From a virus: DNA of 36,666 bases. Location: IMG/VR virus record IMGVR_UViG_3300009418_003638, positions 1 to 36,666 of that record. The stretch is one strand, 5' to 3'. Made by a program: the position numbers and the translations under genes. Below are positions 6,784 through 15,928 of the stretch, one piece after another (position 1 is the stretch's first letter; each line of letters begins with the position of its first letter). The notes beneath the pieces were generated by a model, which did not search any database, was not told where the DNA came from, and saw only the letters and a list, made by a program, of their open reading frames with translations.

Positions 6784-7838
6784 TGAAAGTATTAGTATTA
6801 GGGTGTGGGTTGATCGGGAGGACCATAGCGCAGGATCTAGCCAAGCGACATGATGTGACTGTTGCGGACAATACAGAGTCAGCTCTTGATTCTGTACCCG
6901 ACCTTGAAACTATTCTTTTTGATATTTCTGCCAAAGATTATTTAAAACGAACAGTTAAAAATTTTGATTTAGTTATTTGTGCTGTTCCCGGTTTTCTTGG
7001 GTTTGAAACCCTAAAGAGTATAATCGAGGCTGGAGTAAATGTTGTAGACATTTCTTTTTTTCCTGAAGATGCCCTATCCTTAAATGATCTAGCTGTTAAA
7101 AATGGTGTGACTGCTGTTGTTGATATGGGGATAGCTCCTGGATTAGATAACTTGATATTAGGACATCATGATTCTTTAATGAAGGTTGACTCTTTTGAGT
7201 GCTTGGTGGGGGGCCTGATGAAGGAGAAGTACACATACAAAGCCCCTTTTTCTCCGGCGGATGTCATTCAAGAATATATCAGACCAGCTCGTATGTTTGA
7301 AAATGGAAAAGTTGTTACTAAGAGAGCTCTGTCTGACCCTCAGCACGTTGTAATGAAGGATACAGTATTACAAGCGTTCAATACTGATGGCTTAAGGTCT
7401 TTATTGACTACGATGAAGCATATCCCAAATATGAGAGAAAAAACCTTACGGTACCCAGGACATAGGGAGCAGATGATATTTTTGCGTGATTCTGGATTTT
7501 TTACAAAGGAAAATTTAGAATCAACATCGAAGGTTTTATTTGACTCGTGGAAATTAACTCCCGAAGACGATGAGTTCACTTTTATGCGAGTAACTATTAA
7601 AGGAGGCACAGACCGTCATGTGTGGGAAATATATGACGAGACGGATCTTGTAACTAGAACTTCGTCTATGGCGCGCACGACTGGATATACATGTTGTGCA
7701 ATAGCAGAAGCTGTTCTTTCTGACAACGAATTCGGGTCGGGAATTCTTCCTGGAGAATTAATTGGTGGAAACCAGCGTATTTTTAGTCACGTTATTTCTT
7801 TCTTAGAAGAGAGAGGGGTTAAAGTCAGAAAATGCTAA
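6783..7838 (+). CDS. Saccharopine-dehydrogenase-like oxidoreductase
   Basis: A 351-residue NAD(P)-dependent enzyme of the saccharopine dehydrogenase / lysine 6-dehydrogenase / carboxynorspermidine synthase superfamily. It starts with a Rossmann strand and loop (VLVLGCGLIG, residues 4-12). The family hallmark VVDMGIAPGLDN follows near residues 113-125, then a FSPADVIQEYIRPAR segment typical of the catalytic domain. Family members act on amino-acid or polyamine intermediates; the exact substrate cannot be told. It sits between the two halves of the polymerase, overlapping the first by one base and the second by seven, so all three should be translated together. Nothing in the sequence looks degraded. 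The family call is firm; the biological role is unknown. Confidence 0.8.
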   Translation: MKVLVLGCGLIGRTIAQDLAKRHDVTVADNTESALDSVPDLETILFDISAKDYLKRTVKNFDLVICAVPGFLGFETLKSIIEAGVNVVDISFFPEDALSLNDLAVKNGVTAVVDMGIAPGLDNLILGHHDSLMKVDSFECLVGGLMKEKYTYKAPFSPADVIQEYIRPARMFENGKVVTKRALSDPQHVVMKDTVLQAFNTDGLRSLLTTMKHIPNMREKTLRYPGHREQMIFLRDSGFFTKENLESTSKVLFDSWKLTPEDDEFTFMRVTIKGGTDRHVWEIYDETDLVTRTSSMARTTGYTCCAIAEAVLSDNEFGSGILPGELIGGNQRIFSHVISFLEERGVKVRKC

Positions 7839-9349
7839 CAGTAACAAACGCCGAGACACATGACTGGGGGGATATGCCATTATCTGATATGGCGTTTGGC
7901 AATGCTATGGATTGTGATTTCACCTTGAGGAGTTGGGATATTCTATCCAAAGATATAAAAAAGCTTAACCTTGACCATGTGTATTATAAACTACTTAAGG
8001 ACATCGCTCTCATACTAGGAGATGTAGAGAACAGAGGAATCTCCATTGACAAGGAATATTTAGTTGTTCTTGAGGGAGTATTATCTAAACAGTTGAAGGC
8101 GTTAAAGGCTTCTTTGAGTGATATTTCCCCGGTTTCAGGGGTTAATCCCAATTCGACTGTTGACCTGGGGAAAGTCCTTTTCTCCGATGAAGGTTTTAAT
8201 ATAACTCCTTTAGAGTTTTCTGCCAAGACCAAAAAGCCAGCAATCACTGAGGAACACTTACAAACTATTAAAAGGAACAGCAAGAGTGCTGATGTCATCG
8301 AATTTATAAATTTGCTCTTAGAGTATAAGTCAAAGACTAAACAGTATAACACCTATGTAAAGGGAGTGGAAGCTGCGATAGAGTGGAACGAGGACGGTAA
8401 GATTTATTCTAATTATAATTTTGCCTCTACGGTTACTGGTAGACTAAGCTGCTCCTTGTATAGCGCTGGGGGTGGAATGCGTAAAGGTGTCTCTTTTCAT
8501 ACATTACCTAGACCAAGTGATGACGACGTAAACATTAGAAAACTTATGGTATCTGATCCGAATAAGGTCTTCATCGCTGCTGATTTTTCTGCCGCTGAAC
8601 TTCGTGTTTTGGCTCAGTGTTGTCGTGACAAGAGTCTAATACATGCATTTAAAACAGGACAGGATTTGCATAAGTACACAGCCTCTCTCATTTATGATAA
8701 ACCTATTAATGAAATAACCAAGGAGGAGAGACAAATCGCAAAGAGTGTTTCTTTTCTCATAGTTTACGGAGGAGGCCCTTCCAAGCTTGCCCAGCAAATT
8801 GGAAAAAGTATCGGATATGCTAAGGGAATTTTTTCTTCATATCAGACTTCTTTCCCTAAAGTTTTTGAGTGGATAAAGTTTGTGCATAAGTACATCCTAG
8901 AGAATAAGTGTGCGGTTAGTCTGTTTGGTCGTAGAAGAAATCTGTCTAATGTAGACAGCCCAGTCTCGAAGTACAAGTTTAGAGCTCTTCGTCAAGGGAT
9001 GAACTTTGTAATTCAGAGTTCTGCATCTGATATGATGCTTCACGCTTTAAAGAGACTGCAGTGCCGTTTAGATAAAGAAGGTCTCGATGCTCAAATTCTG
9101 GCTACTGTTCACGATAGTGTTGAAGTGCAATGTGATAAGGGTATCATTAAAGAAGTCGTGGAAATTCTGAAATATGAACTCACTAGGATTGATGATCTGG
9201 AGGAATATTATAATTTGAAATTTTTAGTTCCTTTTGAGGTTGATGTTGAAGTAGGTAATTCGTTTGGAGATTTAACTGAAGTAGTGTTCGATTCTCACGG
9301 TGTGGTAGATAACTATGACGAGATTTTAAATTATGTCGAGAACTCATAG
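7832..9349 (+). CDS. DNA polymerase I C-terminal part: Exo III segment and polymerase domain
   Basis: A 505-residue family A polymerase lacking an N-terminal exonuclease. Residues about 11-36 (DWGDMPLSDM..NAMDCDFTL) match the part of Pol I that carries the Exo III aspartate, so the proofreading site is shared with the separate protein encoded at 5791. Polymerase motifs are complete: motif A FIAADFSAAELR (D251), motif B RQIAKSVSFLIVYGGG (R300, K304, F308, Y312) and motif C TVHDSVEV (D428). F308 corresponds to E. coli Pol I F762. The start ATG overlaps the stop of the saccharopine-dehydrogenase-like gene as ATGCTAA; the end overlaps gp47. The replicative role is inferred, since no other polymerase is present in the window. 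Confidence 0.92.
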   Translation: MLTVTNAETHDWGDMPLSDMAFGNAMDCDFTLRSWDILSKDIKKLNLDHVYYKLLKDIALILGDVENRGISIDKEYLVVLEGVLSKQLKALKASLSDISPVSGVNPNSTVDLGKVLFSDEGFNITPLEFSAKTKKPAITEEHLQTIKRNSKSADVIEFINLLLEYKSKTKQYNTYVKGVEAAIEWNEDGKIYSNYNFASTVTGRLSCSLYSAGGGMRKGVSFHTLPRPSDDDVNIRKLMVSDPNKVFIAADFSAAELRVLAQCCRDKSLIHAFKTGQDLHKYTASLIYDKPINEITKEERQIAKSVSFLIVYGGGPSKLAQQIGKSIGYAKGIFSSYQTSFPKVFEWIKFVHKYILENKCAVSLFGRRRNLSNVDSPVSKYKFRALRQGMNFVIQSSASDMMLHALKRLQCRLDKEGLDAQILATVHDSVEVQCDKGIIKEVVEILKYELTRIDDLEEYYNLKFLVPFEVDVEVGNSFGDLTEVVFDSHGVVDNYDEILNYVENS

Positions 9350-10349
9350 AGCACTTCTCATTAGTGATACACACCTCAGGAGTGATTATGTTCCTGGGTT
9401 TTTAGATACCCAAGTAAAGACATTAACAAAAATTGTAAATGCTAAGCCCCCAGACACTCTTATAATGGGAGGTGATATCTTCCACAAGAGGAATCCTGGG
9501 GGAGAGGAACTATTAGCCCTCAGAAAATTTTTGAATTCTGTACGATGCAAGAACATCATAATTCTACGTGGGAACCATGATACGATTCACAAGGATGGTT
9601 CTTCTCATACAACACTGTCTCTGTTTTCTGACAAGGCAAAAATAATCATAGATACTGAGACTGTCTCAATAGGAGGTGTTTTCTTTGATTTTGTACCTCA
9701 CTACGAAGATGAAGAGAAAATTGTATGTGAAGTAAAGAAAGCAAAAAATCATCTTATAGGACATTTTGGTTTCGATGGGTGTGTATCAAATGGAGCATAC
9801 TCATACGAGTCACGTCTCAAGAGATGGCATTTCCCAAAAAACAAATACAGTTTTCTAGGGCATATTCACAGATCCAGGAGATATGATAACATATTCATTA
9901 TTGGAACCCAGTATTCTAATTCGTTTGGAGAAGCGAATGAGAAAAAATACTATACTGAACTTATGATAAGGGATGGGGATGTTAGACCTATACGAAAATC
10001 TGTGAATTTTGGGATCAGACATGTCATGTGTAACATTGACGATTTACCCTCTAAAGGAAAATCTCTAATTACTCCAGAATTTTTTACTATGTTGCGAGTC
10101 AAGCTCGACAGATTAGATGAATACGTGAAACGCCAAATACATGATAAAGTGATAGACGAGTATGATGTAGATTACTTAGAATTTTCATTTGAAGACCTAC
10201 TTCCAAAATTTATGTCTGACTACACGCCAGACAGGAAAATATTTACATTGGATGAGGGGGTTATAGAAAGTTACATAGACTCTAGGAATTCTGTTTTTAC
10301 TAAGGAGGATCTCATGAATTCTTTAAAAGAGATACGAGATGAAAATTAA
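9333..10349 (+). CDS. Recombination nuclease subunit gp47 (Mre11/SbcD-like)
   Basis: A 338-residue metallophosphoesterase, nearly the length of T4 gp47 (339). All phosphodiesterase motifs are present: SDTHL (D12, H14), GGDIFH (D48), RGNHD (N81, H82, D83), GHFG (H144) and GHIH (H177, H179). With gp46 it forms a Mre11-Rad50-type complex that resects DNA ends for recombination-dependent replication and breaks down host DNA. It overlaps the polymerase gene by 17 bases and gp46 by 11, consistent with co-translation of the complex. Confidence 0.93.
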   Translation: MSRTHRALLISDTHLRSDYVPGFLDTQVKTLTKIVNAKPPDTLIMGGDIFHKRNPGGEELLALRKFLNSVRCKNIIILRGNHDTIHKDGSSHTTLSLFSDKAKIIIDTETVSIGGVFFDFVPHYEDEEKIVCEVKKAKNHLIGHFGFDGCVSNGAYSYESRLKRWHFPKNKYSFLGHIHRSRRYDNIFIIGTQYSNSFGEANEKKYYTELMIRDGDVRPIRKSVNFGIRHVMCNIDDLPSKGKSLITPEFFTMLRVKLDRLDEYVKRQIHDKVIDEYDVDYLEFSFEDLLPKFMSDYTPDRKIFTLDEGVIESYIDSRNSVFTKEDLMNSLKEIRDEN

Positions 10350-11949
10350 CAAAGTGGTGGTTGAAAATTTTCTCTCCATCGGGAAAACTGAGTTGGATTT
10401 TGACAAATACAGTGGGCTTGTTCATGTCATAGGAAAGAACGAAGATACAAGACCTTTCTCTTCCAATGGCGCGGGTAAGAGTTCTATAGTAGAAGCTGTA
10501 GTTTTTGCTTTATTTGGAAAGACTATACGGAAGACTTCTGAAAAGAGTTTGATCAATACATTTACCACAGGCAAATGCAAAGTAACTCTTACCGTTAATG
10601 ATAATGTAGTAATAACTAGAACTAAAAAACCCCCTTCGCTAATTGTTAAAGTTGACGGAAAGAGTGTGACTAGAGAAGGAGTTTTGCAAACTCAGGAATA
10701 TCTGGAAGGGATTCTGAACACGGGTTATAATGTTTTTTTGGCATCTATAGTGTTTGGACAGCAAAACAATGTAAATTTCCTCTCATGTACGGCTGAGGAG
10801 AAGAGATCCATCATACAAAATTTTCTTAACATTACTGATCTCTTCAAGAACAGGTCTAGGATACGTTCGCTGAAGTCTAAATTTAATTCTGAAAAAAAGA
10901 TTGCCGCTACTTTACAGAGCGAATCTCTACAAAAGACCAATAGATTGAAAAGACGATTGAAGGGTTGTAGGGATGAGAAGGCACATGCAAAGGGGCTATT
11001 GACGAAGGAGAAACATGATTTCATTATGAAATATTCTCTTTCTGAGATACAGCAGTTGGAAGCTGCTAAAATTGATAAGGAACTTTCCATGAGAGATGTA
11101 CAAAATGAACTTTCCCATGTGACTGTCTCTATCAGCAAAGCTAAAAGCAATATTGAATTTTTTAGCGCCAACTCCATTTGTGAGCATTGTAGCAAACAAC
11201 CAGAAGCTATCTCTACAAAGAGAGAGGAAAATGAAAAGAGATTAGAAGTCTTGTACCAACAAAAAATTGATATAAGAAAAGAGTTAAAGAGACGCTATAA
11301 GGAATTTGATGATATGTTTATACCCATCTCGTCCTCTGACTATGAACTTGTGGAAATCTTAAAAACTACCGATATCAAAATAGCTCTAACTAATAGGTCT
11401 ATTCGTGAACAGCAGGCTCTGTCTAGAAAATACTCTAAGCAGATGGAGGAAGCTCAGAAGAAATATGACATCATGAAATTTTGGGAAGTTGCCTTTTCCG
11501 AACAAGGATTGGTCAAGTACATAATTAGGAATGTTCTGGATTATTTCAATGAAAGAGCCAATTATTATCTTAGTATTCTTTCAAATAATGCGTTCTCTAT
11601 TGAATTTGATGACAGCCTGATGGAAGAGATAAGATCTTCTGGTAGCACAATACATTTCGAGTCTTTGTCTGGAGGAGAGAAACAAAAATTTTCTATCTCT
11701 GTCATGATGGCTTTAAATGACCTGCTACTTCTTTCTGGTAAAGATGGGTCGAATATAATATTTTTTGATGAGGTCGGAGATTCTCTGGATAGGGGGGGAA
11801 TTAGAGGTTTATATGAGTTAATATCCAGTATATCTTCTAATAAAAAGTTGTTTTTGATAACCCATAATCCTTACTTGAATTCTTTAATAGAAGACGATGC
11901 AGAACGCTTATTCGTCAGAAAAAAGAATAATCTAACAACCTGCAAATAA
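10339..11949 (+). CDS. Recombination ATPase subunit gp46 (Rad50/SbcC-like)
   Basis: A 536-residue SMC-type ABC ATPase, close to T4 gp46 (560). The Walker A motif SSNGAGKSS is at residues 41-49. It is followed by coiled-coil halves that flank a zinc hook with CEHC (C281, C284). Then come the signature motif LSGGEKQ (from L443) and Walker B IIFFDEVGD (about 473-481). It powers and gates the gp47 nuclease. The coding overlap with gp47 and the matching sizes make the pair secure. Confidence 0.94.
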   Translation: MKINKVVVENFLSIGKTELDFDKYSGLVHVIGKNEDTRPFSSNGAGKSSIVEAVVFALFGKTIRKTSEKSLINTFTTGKCKVTLTVNDNVVITRTKKPPSLIVKVDGKSVTREGVLQTQEYLEGILNTGYNVFLASIVFGQQNNVNFLSCTAEEKRSIIQNFLNITDLFKNRSRIRSLKSKFNSEKKIAATLQSESLQKTNRLKRRLKGCRDEKAHAKGLLTKEKHDFIMKYSLSEIQQLEAAKIDKELSMRDVQNELSHVTVSISKAKSNIEFFSANSICEHCSKQPEAISTKREENEKRLEVLYQQKIDIRKELKRRYKEFDDMFIPISSSDYELVEILKTTDIKIALTNRSIREQQALSRKYSKQMEEAQKKYDIMKFWEVAFSEQGLVKYIIRNVLDYFNERANYYLSILSNNAFSIEFDDSLMEEIRSSGSTIHFESLSGGEKQKFSISVMMALNDLLLLSGKDGSNIIFFDEVGDSLDRGGIRGLYELISSISSNKKLFLITHNPYLNSLIEDDAERLFVRKKNNLTTCK

Positions 11950-11950
11950 T

Positions 11951-12220
11951 ATGAAAATTATACCATACCATAACCGAATTTTAGTTAAGAGACACATCGA
12001 GAAGGTGGAAGCCAAGTTTGGGATTATAATTCCTGATGAGGTTAAAGACAATCCTACGTGTGAAGGAGTCATAGAATCTGTAGGAGACGAAACTAGCGGG
12101 AAACTCAAAGAGGGTCAGAGGGTTCTTTTTGAAGAATTTAGTGGAAGAGAGATAGAGCTGGATGAAGATATATATCTCATCATAGCAGAGGATTCTGTAA
12201 TAGCGATAATGGAAGTATAG
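11951..12220 (+). CDS. Co-chaperonin GroES
   Basis: An 89-residue Cpn10-family protein: IIPYHNRILVKRHI at the N-terminus, a mobile loop with FGIIIPDEV that contacts GroEL, and GVIESVGDE followed by the EGQRVLFEEF strand. T4-like phages use gp31, and others a true GroES, to fold their capsid protein with host GroEL. This one reads as a bona fide GroES in sequence rather than a gp31-type analogue. No GroEL gene occurs in the window, so it would pair with the host chaperonin. It lies one base after gp46. Confidence 0.9.
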   Translation: MKIIPYHNRILVKRHIEKVEAKFGIIIPDEVKDNPTCEGVIESVGDETSGKLKEGQRVLFEEFSGREIELDEDIYLIIAEDSVIAIMEV

Positions 12221-12222
12221 TA

Positions 12223-14127
12223 ATGGCGTATGAGATAGTAAAGGACTCCCTGGGGGAAGCTATATTTCTAGAAAAATATGCTTATCCTGGTGAAACAACA
12301 TGGAAGGAATGCTCTAGAAGGGTTTCAAGAGCAGCCGCAGACCCAGAGCCACCAGACCAGAGAGAGAAGGTGGAGAAGAAATTTTTTGATTCTATCAACG
12401 CAGGAGATTTTGTCCCGGGAGGGAGGATACTATTTGGAGCTGGAAGAAGTAAACAAAATCTACTGAACTGTTATGTCCTAGACCCAGAAGACAATGTAGA
12501 GAGCATTGGCAAGACTATCAGTGACATGTATAAGATTTCTTGTGGAGGAGGAGGGATAGGATTTAATTTTTCTAAAATCCGTCCCCTAGGGTCTGACATA
12601 CAGAATATAAGATATTCCTCTCCAGGGTCTATCTCTGTCATGCGCATGATAAATGAGATTGGGAACCATGTTAGAGCTGGGAAAAATAGGAGAACAGCAC
12701 TAATGTCCATTCTAAATGTAACTCATCCTGATTTTCTAGAATTTCTTCACGTTAAGCTTGACCGCAAGGAATTAACGAACTTTAATGTGTCTGTTGCCAT
12801 AACCCGATCTTTCATAGAGGCAGTAGAAAATAATGATGAATGGTACTTCACTTTCGGTGGTCGTCATGAGCGGTATTATACTTATGAGTTGAACCGAAAA
12901 TCAGAGTTAGGGGATGATGTGGTGAGTGTGGTAGCTCAAAACGAAGAAGATTCGTATGGCATAGCCAAAATGCATCATCTCAAACATCATGCCGACCTTT
13001 TCCAGAACTCTACTAAGGTTACTTTGTTGGCTAGGGATATATGGAAGAGGATTATAGATAATGCGATAGAATCTGGAGAGCCTGGTATTTTCAATGTTGA
13101 TTTTGCGAATGAATACACTAATGTATCGTACTTTGAATATATGCCGTCTACTAATCCGTGTGGCGAAGAGGTTCTCCCTGCGTATGGAAATTGCTGTCTG
13201 GGGCATGTCAATTTGGCTAACATGGTTGATATTGATGGGGTCATCGATTGGAGGCGTCTTGCTCGTACAATCCGCTCTGGTGTGAGATTTCTTGACAACA
13301 TACTAACAACAAATCATTTTCCTATACCAGAGTGTGTTGAAGCTGGCACTCGGTCTAGGCGCATAGGGTTAGGAGTTACAGGCCTCCATTATTTTTTGAT
13401 AAAAGCAGGGTATCGTTATGGTTCGGAAGCGTGTCTAGAATTTTTAGAGCGCTTATTTGCAACAATAAGAAATGAGGCGTATAAAGCCTCCATGTACCTA
13501 GCAAAGGAGAAAGGTTCTTTTGAGGCATATGATTGGGGTCGCTTAAAGGGCGAGAAATTTTTAAAGACTCTTCCCTCTAGGATACGCTCCGACATTAAGA
13601 AAAATGGTATAAGAAATGCAATTCTTTTGACAGTAGCACCGACTGGAACTGTTAGCATGGTTATGGGTGTTTCTACTGGCATTGAGCCCATATTCTCCCC
13701 AGTCTATAAGAGAAGATGGAGAACAGGCACTGACGGTGTTTGGAATGAGTCTCTTGTTGTTGATTCATTATTTAAGGACTTGTATTTGAGAGGGAGAGAT
13801 ACTAAGCACGTTGTGGGTGCATACGAAGTAACCCCAGAAGAGCATATAAAAGTTCAGTCTGTTGTACAACAGTTTGTGGATTCAGCCGTGTCCAAAACCT
13901 GCAACCTACCAGCTAATTTTTCTCCTGATACTATATATGATGATCTGTTGACTTACGCAAATGACATGAAAGGGTTCACTTTCTACAAGGCTGGTTCTAG
14001 GGGTAATGAGCCATTGGAAGCTGTTGATTTGAAAACTTTAGATTTGGATCTGCTTTTTAAGAAGGACTCTATAGATGACACTACGTATTCTCTAGAAACG
14101 TGTAAATCAGGAGTGTGTGAGATATAA
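12223..14127 (+). CDS. nrdJ: Class II (adenosylcobalamin-dependent) ribonucleotide reductase
   Basis: A 634-residue RNR catalytic subunit that makes deoxynucleotides in one polypeptide with vitamin B12 as radical source. Landmarks: LLNCYVLDP (C83, one of the redox cysteines), CGGGGIGFN, NPCGEEVLP (N311, C313, E315 of the radical site), the partner cysteine at C324 or C325, RRIGLGVTGLH, PTGTVSMV (P473 onward) and GIEPIFSPVYKRR. The C-terminus ends CKSGVCEI, a shuttle cysteine pair for re-reduction. No small NrdB subunit or NrdD activase lies nearby, which fits class II. It needs host or environmental cobalamin. The next gene starts at its stop codon (TAATG). Confidence 0.93.
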   Translation: MAYEIVKDSLGEAIFLEKYAYPGETTWKECSRRVSRAAADPEPPDQREKVEKKFFDSINAGDFVPGGRILFGAGRSKQNLLNCYVLDPEDNVESIGKTISDMYKISCGGGGIGFNFSKIRPLGSDIQNIRYSSPGSISVMRMINEIGNHVRAGKNRRTALMSILNVTHPDFLEFLHVKLDRKELTNFNVSVAITRSFIEAVENNDEWYFTFGGRHERYYTYELNRKSELGDDVVSVVAQNEEDSYGIAKMHHLKHHADLFQNSTKVTLLARDIWKRIIDNAIESGEPGIFNVDFANEYTNVSYFEYMPSTNPCGEEVLPAYGNCCLGHVNLANMVDIDGVIDWRRLARTIRSGVRFLDNILTTNHFPIPECVEAGTRSRRIGLGVTGLHYFLIKAGYRYGSEACLEFLERLFATIRNEAYKASMYLAKEKGSFEAYDWGRLKGEKFLKTLPSRIRSDIKKNGIRNAILLTVAPTGTVSMVMGVSTGIEPIFSPVYKRRWRTGTDGVWNESLVVDSLFKDLYLRGRDTKHVVGAYEVTPEEHIKVQSVVQQFVDSAVSKTCNLPANFSPDTIYDDLLTYANDMKGFTFYKAGSRGNEPLEAVDLKTLDLDLLFKKDSIDDTTYSLETCKSGVCEI

Positions 14128-14603
14128 TGCCTTTTTACGAGTATCTGTGTGCTTCATGCAATCATATTGAAGATGTCATGTGTTCTATGTCTGACATGAA
14201 AAAGTGGGTAAAGTGCCCTGAGTGTGGGAAACGCGCTAAGAGACATATGAGTGATGGTTCTATAGCAGATTTCACGGTTGAGGGAGGGACTCCTACTTTC
14301 TACAGAAATCAGACGGATATAGAAAGAGATAACACATATAAAGCCCACAAATGGCATGATGAAGAGGTTAGAAACACCGCAGAGGCCATCAAGGGAAAGA
14401 CGGGTGTCTCTCCTTATAGTCAAATGAAGATAGACCATGAAGTGTTACGTAAGGCTGGTATTGCGAGAAAGGCTACTCCTGAAGAGGCGGAGAAAAAAAG
14501 GAAGAGAGCTATAGAGCTAAACAAGGATGCGGTATCCAAGCTGAAAGGCATCGAAAAGGAACACACCCTACGTGGCTCTGGTAATTCCGGACAGACTCCG
14601 TAA
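14127..14603 (+). CDS. FmdB-type zinc-ribbon protein
   Basis: A 158-residue protein that begins MPFYEYLCASC and has a second knuckle CPECGKRAKR, the FmdB-family zinc ribbon (CxxC...CxxC). The rest is basic and helical (EEAEKKRKRAIELNKDAVSKL) with no known domain. FmdB-like proteins are common in large phages, but their function is unproven; nucleic-acid or protein binding is likely. It is coupled to the RNR gene by a TAATG overlap. Confidence 0.8.
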   Translation: MPFYEYLCASCNHIEDVMCSMSDMKKWVKCPECGKRAKRHMSDGSIADFTVEGGTPTFYRNQTDIERDNTYKAHKWHDEEVRNTAEAIKGKTGVSPYSQMKIDHEVLRKAGIARKATPEEAEKKRKRAIELNKDAVSKLKGIEKEHTLRGSGNSGQTP

Positions 14604-14633
14604 AAAGGTTTGATTTAATGGTGATCTTTCCTC

Positions 14634-14641
14634 TTTAATAG
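14634..14641 (+). promoter_or_regulatory. Putative promoter, TTTAATAG
   Basis: The 44-base gap before the helicase gene ends in TTTAATAGGGTGAA followed by the ATG at 14648. The element resembles the TATAATAGGG element at 1588 but is placed eight bases from the start codon. There is no -35 box and no hairpin in the gap. Support is weak. Confidence 0.28.
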
Positions 14642-14647
14642 GGTGAA

Positions 14648-15928
14648 ATGGCATACGAATTAGCAGACAGCATTCAGCGTGGGATTATTTACTTAGCTAA
14701 ATCTGATCCTAATTTTTTGGTTCAGTCTATGCCTATGGTGAAGGCGGAGTATTTTGAATACCCGTCACACCAGAAGTTTTTTCAGATAATTGTGGACCAT
14801 TATCAGAAGTATAAAAAGCTCCCAGCGGATGATTTTATTTTGGAAGAGATTAAATCTATGAAATCACATAGTGAGCTTCTGTCTGATTTTAAAGAAGAGT
14901 TGGAGTTAATCAATACTCTCGATGAGAAATCTCTGAGTAATGAAGCTTATCTCTTAGACCTCGTTGAGAATTTTGCTCGTGAGCAAGCCATTACAAGTGC
15001 TATCGTATCTTCTGTTGGTCTTATAGAACAGAAGAAATATGACGATATTGAGGGTTTAGTTCGTGGAGCTTTGTCCGTCACCAGAAATCTCGACCTTGGT
15101 ATCAACTACTTTAATTCCTTTGACGACAGACTTTCCAAAGAGGAGAACGGAAAAGTCTATAAGTTTAGAACTATTTTTGAGTCTCTGAACGAATCCCTTG
15201 AAGGAGGCCTCGCGGCTAAGGAATTGGCTATGGTAGTAGCGCCTCCTGGTGTTGGGAAGTCTTTGTACCTCGCTAATCAAGCTGCTCGTTCTATACTTGA
15301 TGGTCATGATGTATTATACATCTCTTTGGAGATGTCAGAGGATAGGGTTGCGCAAAGATTGGATAGTATATTCACTCACGTAAAACAATCTGAATTAAAG
15401 TACCGCAGAGACATTGTTAAGGAGAGATTCAATAAGATTAAGAAGGCTAAACCAGACATGGGTTCCCTTATGATAAAAGAGTTTCCTACTAAAAGGGCTA
15501 CTGTTAATACCCTCAGATCCTTCCTCATCCAGCTTAGGAACGTAGAGGATTTTACACCGGATGTCATTATCATAGATTATCTAGAACTATTGACCACGGA
15601 TTCTTCTATGATGGAATATCAGGCGCAGGAAAGACTCGCTCAAGAACTCAGAGGCCTAGCGATTGAGCATAAGTGCCTTGTGTGGACAGCTACACAGACT
15701 AATAGGGAAGGTAAACGGGTTAGTTTAATCACCGACACAGAGCTTGCGGATTCATATGGAAAGACGCGAGTGTGTGACCTCGTATTCTCTGTAAATCAAA
15801 ACGAATTGGAGTTTGACAAAGGAGAAGCTAGAATATTCGTTATCAAGTCCAGAAATGGGAGATCTAGATACGTTATTCCGTCTGTTATGGACTATTCTAA
15901 ACTTATTATATCTCAAAAGATCAAATGA
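14648..15928 (+). CDS. Replicative DNA helicase, DnaB/gp41-like (SF4)
   Basis: A 426-residue hexameric helicase that unwinds DNA at the fork. An N-terminal helical domain of about 150 residues is followed by the RecA-like motor: Walker A APPGVGKS (ends K204-S205), LYISLEMSEDRVAQRL (motif H1a region), Walker B DVIIIDYLELL (D310) and TATQTNREG (motif H3). The C-terminus KSRNGRSRYVIP matches the arginine-finger region of the family. Length fits phage DnaB/gp41 proteins. No separate primase is visible in this window. The next gene overlaps its stop (ATGA). Confidence 0.92.
   Translation: MAYELADSIQRGIIYLAKSDPNFLVQSMPMVKAEYFEYPSHQKFFQIIVDHYQKYKKLPADDFILEEIKSMKSHSELLSDFKEELELINTLDEKSLSNEAYLLDLVENFAREQAITSAIVSSVGLIEQKKYDDIEGLVRGALSVTRNLDLGINYFNSFDDRLSKEENGKVYKFRTIFESLNESLEGGLAAKELAMVVAPPGVGKSLYLANQAARSILDGHDVLYISLEMSEDRVAQRLDSIFTHVKQSELKYRRDIVKERFNKIKKAKPDMGSLMIKEFPTKRATVNTLRSFLIQLRNVEDFTPDVIIIDYLELLTTDSSMMEYQAQERLAQELRGLAIEHKCLVWTATQTNREGKRVSLITDTELADSYGKTRVCDLVFSVNQNELEFDKGEARIFVIKSRNGRSRYVIPSVMDYSKLIISQKIK

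Noticed and set aside
6783-7838. Split intein or homing endonuclease as the cause of the polymerase break
   Set aside because: Neither polymerase half carries intein-type ends, and the intervening protein is a complete Rossmann oxidoreductase with no LAGLIDADG, HNH or GIY-YIG motif.
10725-11195. Minus-strand open frame of 156 codons inside gp46
   Set aside because: It is antisense to the coiled-coil region of a complete gp46 with all ATPase motifs; composition bias of the coiled coil explains the long frame.
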